A stretch of 64,000 nt of DNA from Undaria pinnatifida (taxonomy: Eukaryota; Sar; Phaeophyceae; Laminariales; Alariaceae). The DNA lies in assembly GCA_012845835.1 (NCBI GenBank), contig JABAKD010000023.1, positions 2,925,197 through 2,989,196 of the forward strand. Direction: 5' to 3'. Of this stretch, positions 62,480 to 64,000 are shown in pieces; position 1 is the first letter of the stretch, and every line of letters starts with the position of its first letter. Under the pieces are notes generated by a model, which saw nothing but the letters and a program-made list of their open reading frames with translations, was not told the DNA's origin and ran no database searches. Both the position numbers and the translations under genes were made by a program.

Positions 62480-63290
62480 AGTGCGGCTCGGCGGGGTTTT
62501 GAATTGTATTGGACCGCAGCGTAGGATTTTCGTCCGTTTCAAACTCGCACCAAACCGTGCCGTAGGATTCATTATTTTTGAAACCCGCACTGAACCGCAC
62601 TGTTAGAAACTGTTATATGACTTAGTTTGGGTAAGCTATTGATTAACCATTCGCAAGCGGTCAAGCGCACTAATACCGCAATGATTCCTCAACAAATGGC
62701 GTCGTCGACAGACCATTGGGTTTTTTGGGTCATGGGTTCAAATACCAAATCAACCGTAAAAAAGCATTTTCCAAACTTTCCCCATGTCGAACTTGGAAAG
62801 TACTCTCCCCGGTATCGCCAGGAAATGAACCCGCTTAGATGTTGACACGTCCGCCGATCTTGCCGGCCGACCTGGTATCCTACCGTTTCGGGAGGTCTTA
62901 CATTTCTTAGTTTACATAAGGTATTGGATAACCTTTTGCGAGTGGTCAAACGGACTAATACCCCACACATTCTTGAACAATACATTACAAAAACGAGCCA
63001 CACCGTGGCTTTTTTGATTTTTAATAACCGCACAAAACCGCACCGTAGGAGAGCTGATCTTCAAACCCGCTCCCAACTGCACCGTAGGACGGATCACAGC
63101 ACCGAACCGCACCGTGAGATTCAAATTATCTAAAAGTCGCAACGAACCGCACTGTACGATTCCCGGTTGCTTAAAACCGAACCGAACCGCACCGTTTGAA
63201 TGACATCGAAACCGCACCGTGCCGTATGCATCAAGCCAAAAACCGTTCAACCGGTTACTTAACCGTGCGGTAAACTTGAAACCTTAAACC
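62480..63290. repeat. Degenerate ACCGCACCGTAGGATT minisatellite with nested family F copy
   Basis: AACCGCACCGTA-like units recur at irregular 20-40 bp spacing at 62505-62610 and 63030-63260. Between them lie family F (62770-62895) and a diverged duplicate: GGTAAGCTATTGATTAACCA (62630) and AGGTATTGGATAACCTTTTG (62919), each followed by GTCAAGCGCACTAATACCGC or GTCAAACGGACTAATACCCC. No coding evidence. Confidence 0.7.
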
Positions 63291-63469
63291 CGCGGTTCTA
63301 TTAGCCGCGGAATGATGCCGCTGGGTCGCGGTTTTGCCGTTCCTTACGGTTTGTGCACGGGTTCGTGTCAAACGTCGAAAGTGCCCCCGTGAGTTTTGTT
63401 GATCTAATGACATTTTCTATTTTTTTTTCTCCAATTGATATTCGTCCGCCGTGCGTAGTATGCGTACTA

Positions 63470-63745
63470 GGTGTGATATATTCGTGGTAGTCGTTCTTGG
63501 GTGGCAAGCTGTATAGTCTGTTTCTCCAGGCGTGAGTAATGAGACCTACGCACCGGTATTTGACCTGGCACATCGTCGACTGACTCCCGATTTCACTTTT
63601 TATATGTGTCTGGTGGAGGCATGAATTGCGTCAGATGTCAAAATATGCGTGTACCACCTTGGGGTTTTGTGTTTTTCCCTGGGTCATTTTTCAGCCCAGA
63701 GTTACTGGAGCCTGTCCTGTGACCACGGACTTAATTATGCGAGTT
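63470..63745 (-). repeat. Family E repeat (minus strand)
   Basis: It is the reverse complement of the copy at 24955: CTCCAGGCGTGAGTAATGAG, GACCTGGCACATCGTCGACT, GGTGGAGGCATGAATTGCG, GTGTACCACCTTGGGG, GCCTGTCCTGTGACCACGGA. It ends with AATTATGCGAG. Confidence 0.85.
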
Positions 63746-63777
63746 TATCCGAGAACAAGAACAACAACAACTACTAG

Positions 63778-63813
<36 letters not shown>

Positions 63814-63890
63814 AACAACAATGTTTTTTTACAACAACAATAACAACAACAACAACAGCAGCAGCAATATCAACAACAACAAACACTTCT
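63746..63890. repeat. (CAA)n/(ACT)n compound microsatellite
   Basis: CAA units, then about 18 ACT units (63769-63812), a T7 run, and further CAA/CAG units follow the end of family E. Confidence 0.95.
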
Positions 63891-64000
63891 TGACATTCGC
63901 GGGAAACAATCAATAGTAAAATATTGAATGTTTACCAAAAATCGCATATTTCATGACCGTCTCAACTGTAAATATATGCTCCAATACTGAATTCATTCGC

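Overview
The window is nuclear DNA of a repeat-rich eukaryote, not a bacterial or viral segment. Coding pieces are interrupted by GT-AG introns of 67, 125, 127 and about 1,600 bp, and no operons are visible. Most of the sequence is transposon remains, dispersed repeats, satellites and homopolymer tracts. The mix of tyrosine-recombinase retroelements, an OTU plus PIF1-helicase element, a non-LTR reverse transcriptase tail and (CAA)n microsatellites would fit a stramenopile such as a brown alga. That is a guess from repeat style and cannot be settled from this window.

Three copies of one tyrosine-recombinase (YR) retrotransposon family dominate the recognisable coding DNA. Copy 1 (1-2793, +) is cut by the window edge and decayed. 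Copy 2 (27030-33553, +) is structurally complete: A1 repeat, Gag-like ORF with a CCCH-type finger, reverse transcriptase/RNase H ORF, tyrosine recombinase ORF, then B1, A2 and B2 repeats. This is the split-direct-repeat layout of the PAT/Ngaro branch of DIRS-order elements, and I see no methyltransferase domain. Copy 3 (41559-47204, -) is decayed and has only one A and one B repeat.

Between the YR elements: 2.8-16.3 kb holds several copies of a non-coding element (family S, about 0.6-0.75 kb with a G-run core), two BED-finger relics, a TIR MITE and minisatellites. 15.0-15.9 kb and 25.9-26.9 kb hold two 3' ends of the same non-LTR element in opposite orientation. 16.5-18.7 kb is a composite satellite (192-bp and 343-bp units). 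It abuts an intron-containing OTU protease / PIF1-like helicase relic (18.7-22.1 kb), probably of Helitron2/helentron origin. 33.6-41.1 kb carries clusters of a palindromic GTGTCGCAAATA repeat (family C), a short dispersed repeat (family D) and a 443-bp satellite (37.8-40.1 kb).

The last 17 kb (47-64 kb) is lower in repeats. The best host-gene evidence there is two phase-matched exons of a ZIFL-like major facilitator transporter (57467-59408, +). A small terminal exon at 24472-24627 and a frameshifted coding-like stretch near 51.3-51.56 kb (-) remain unidentified. Long stretches show no supportable gene.
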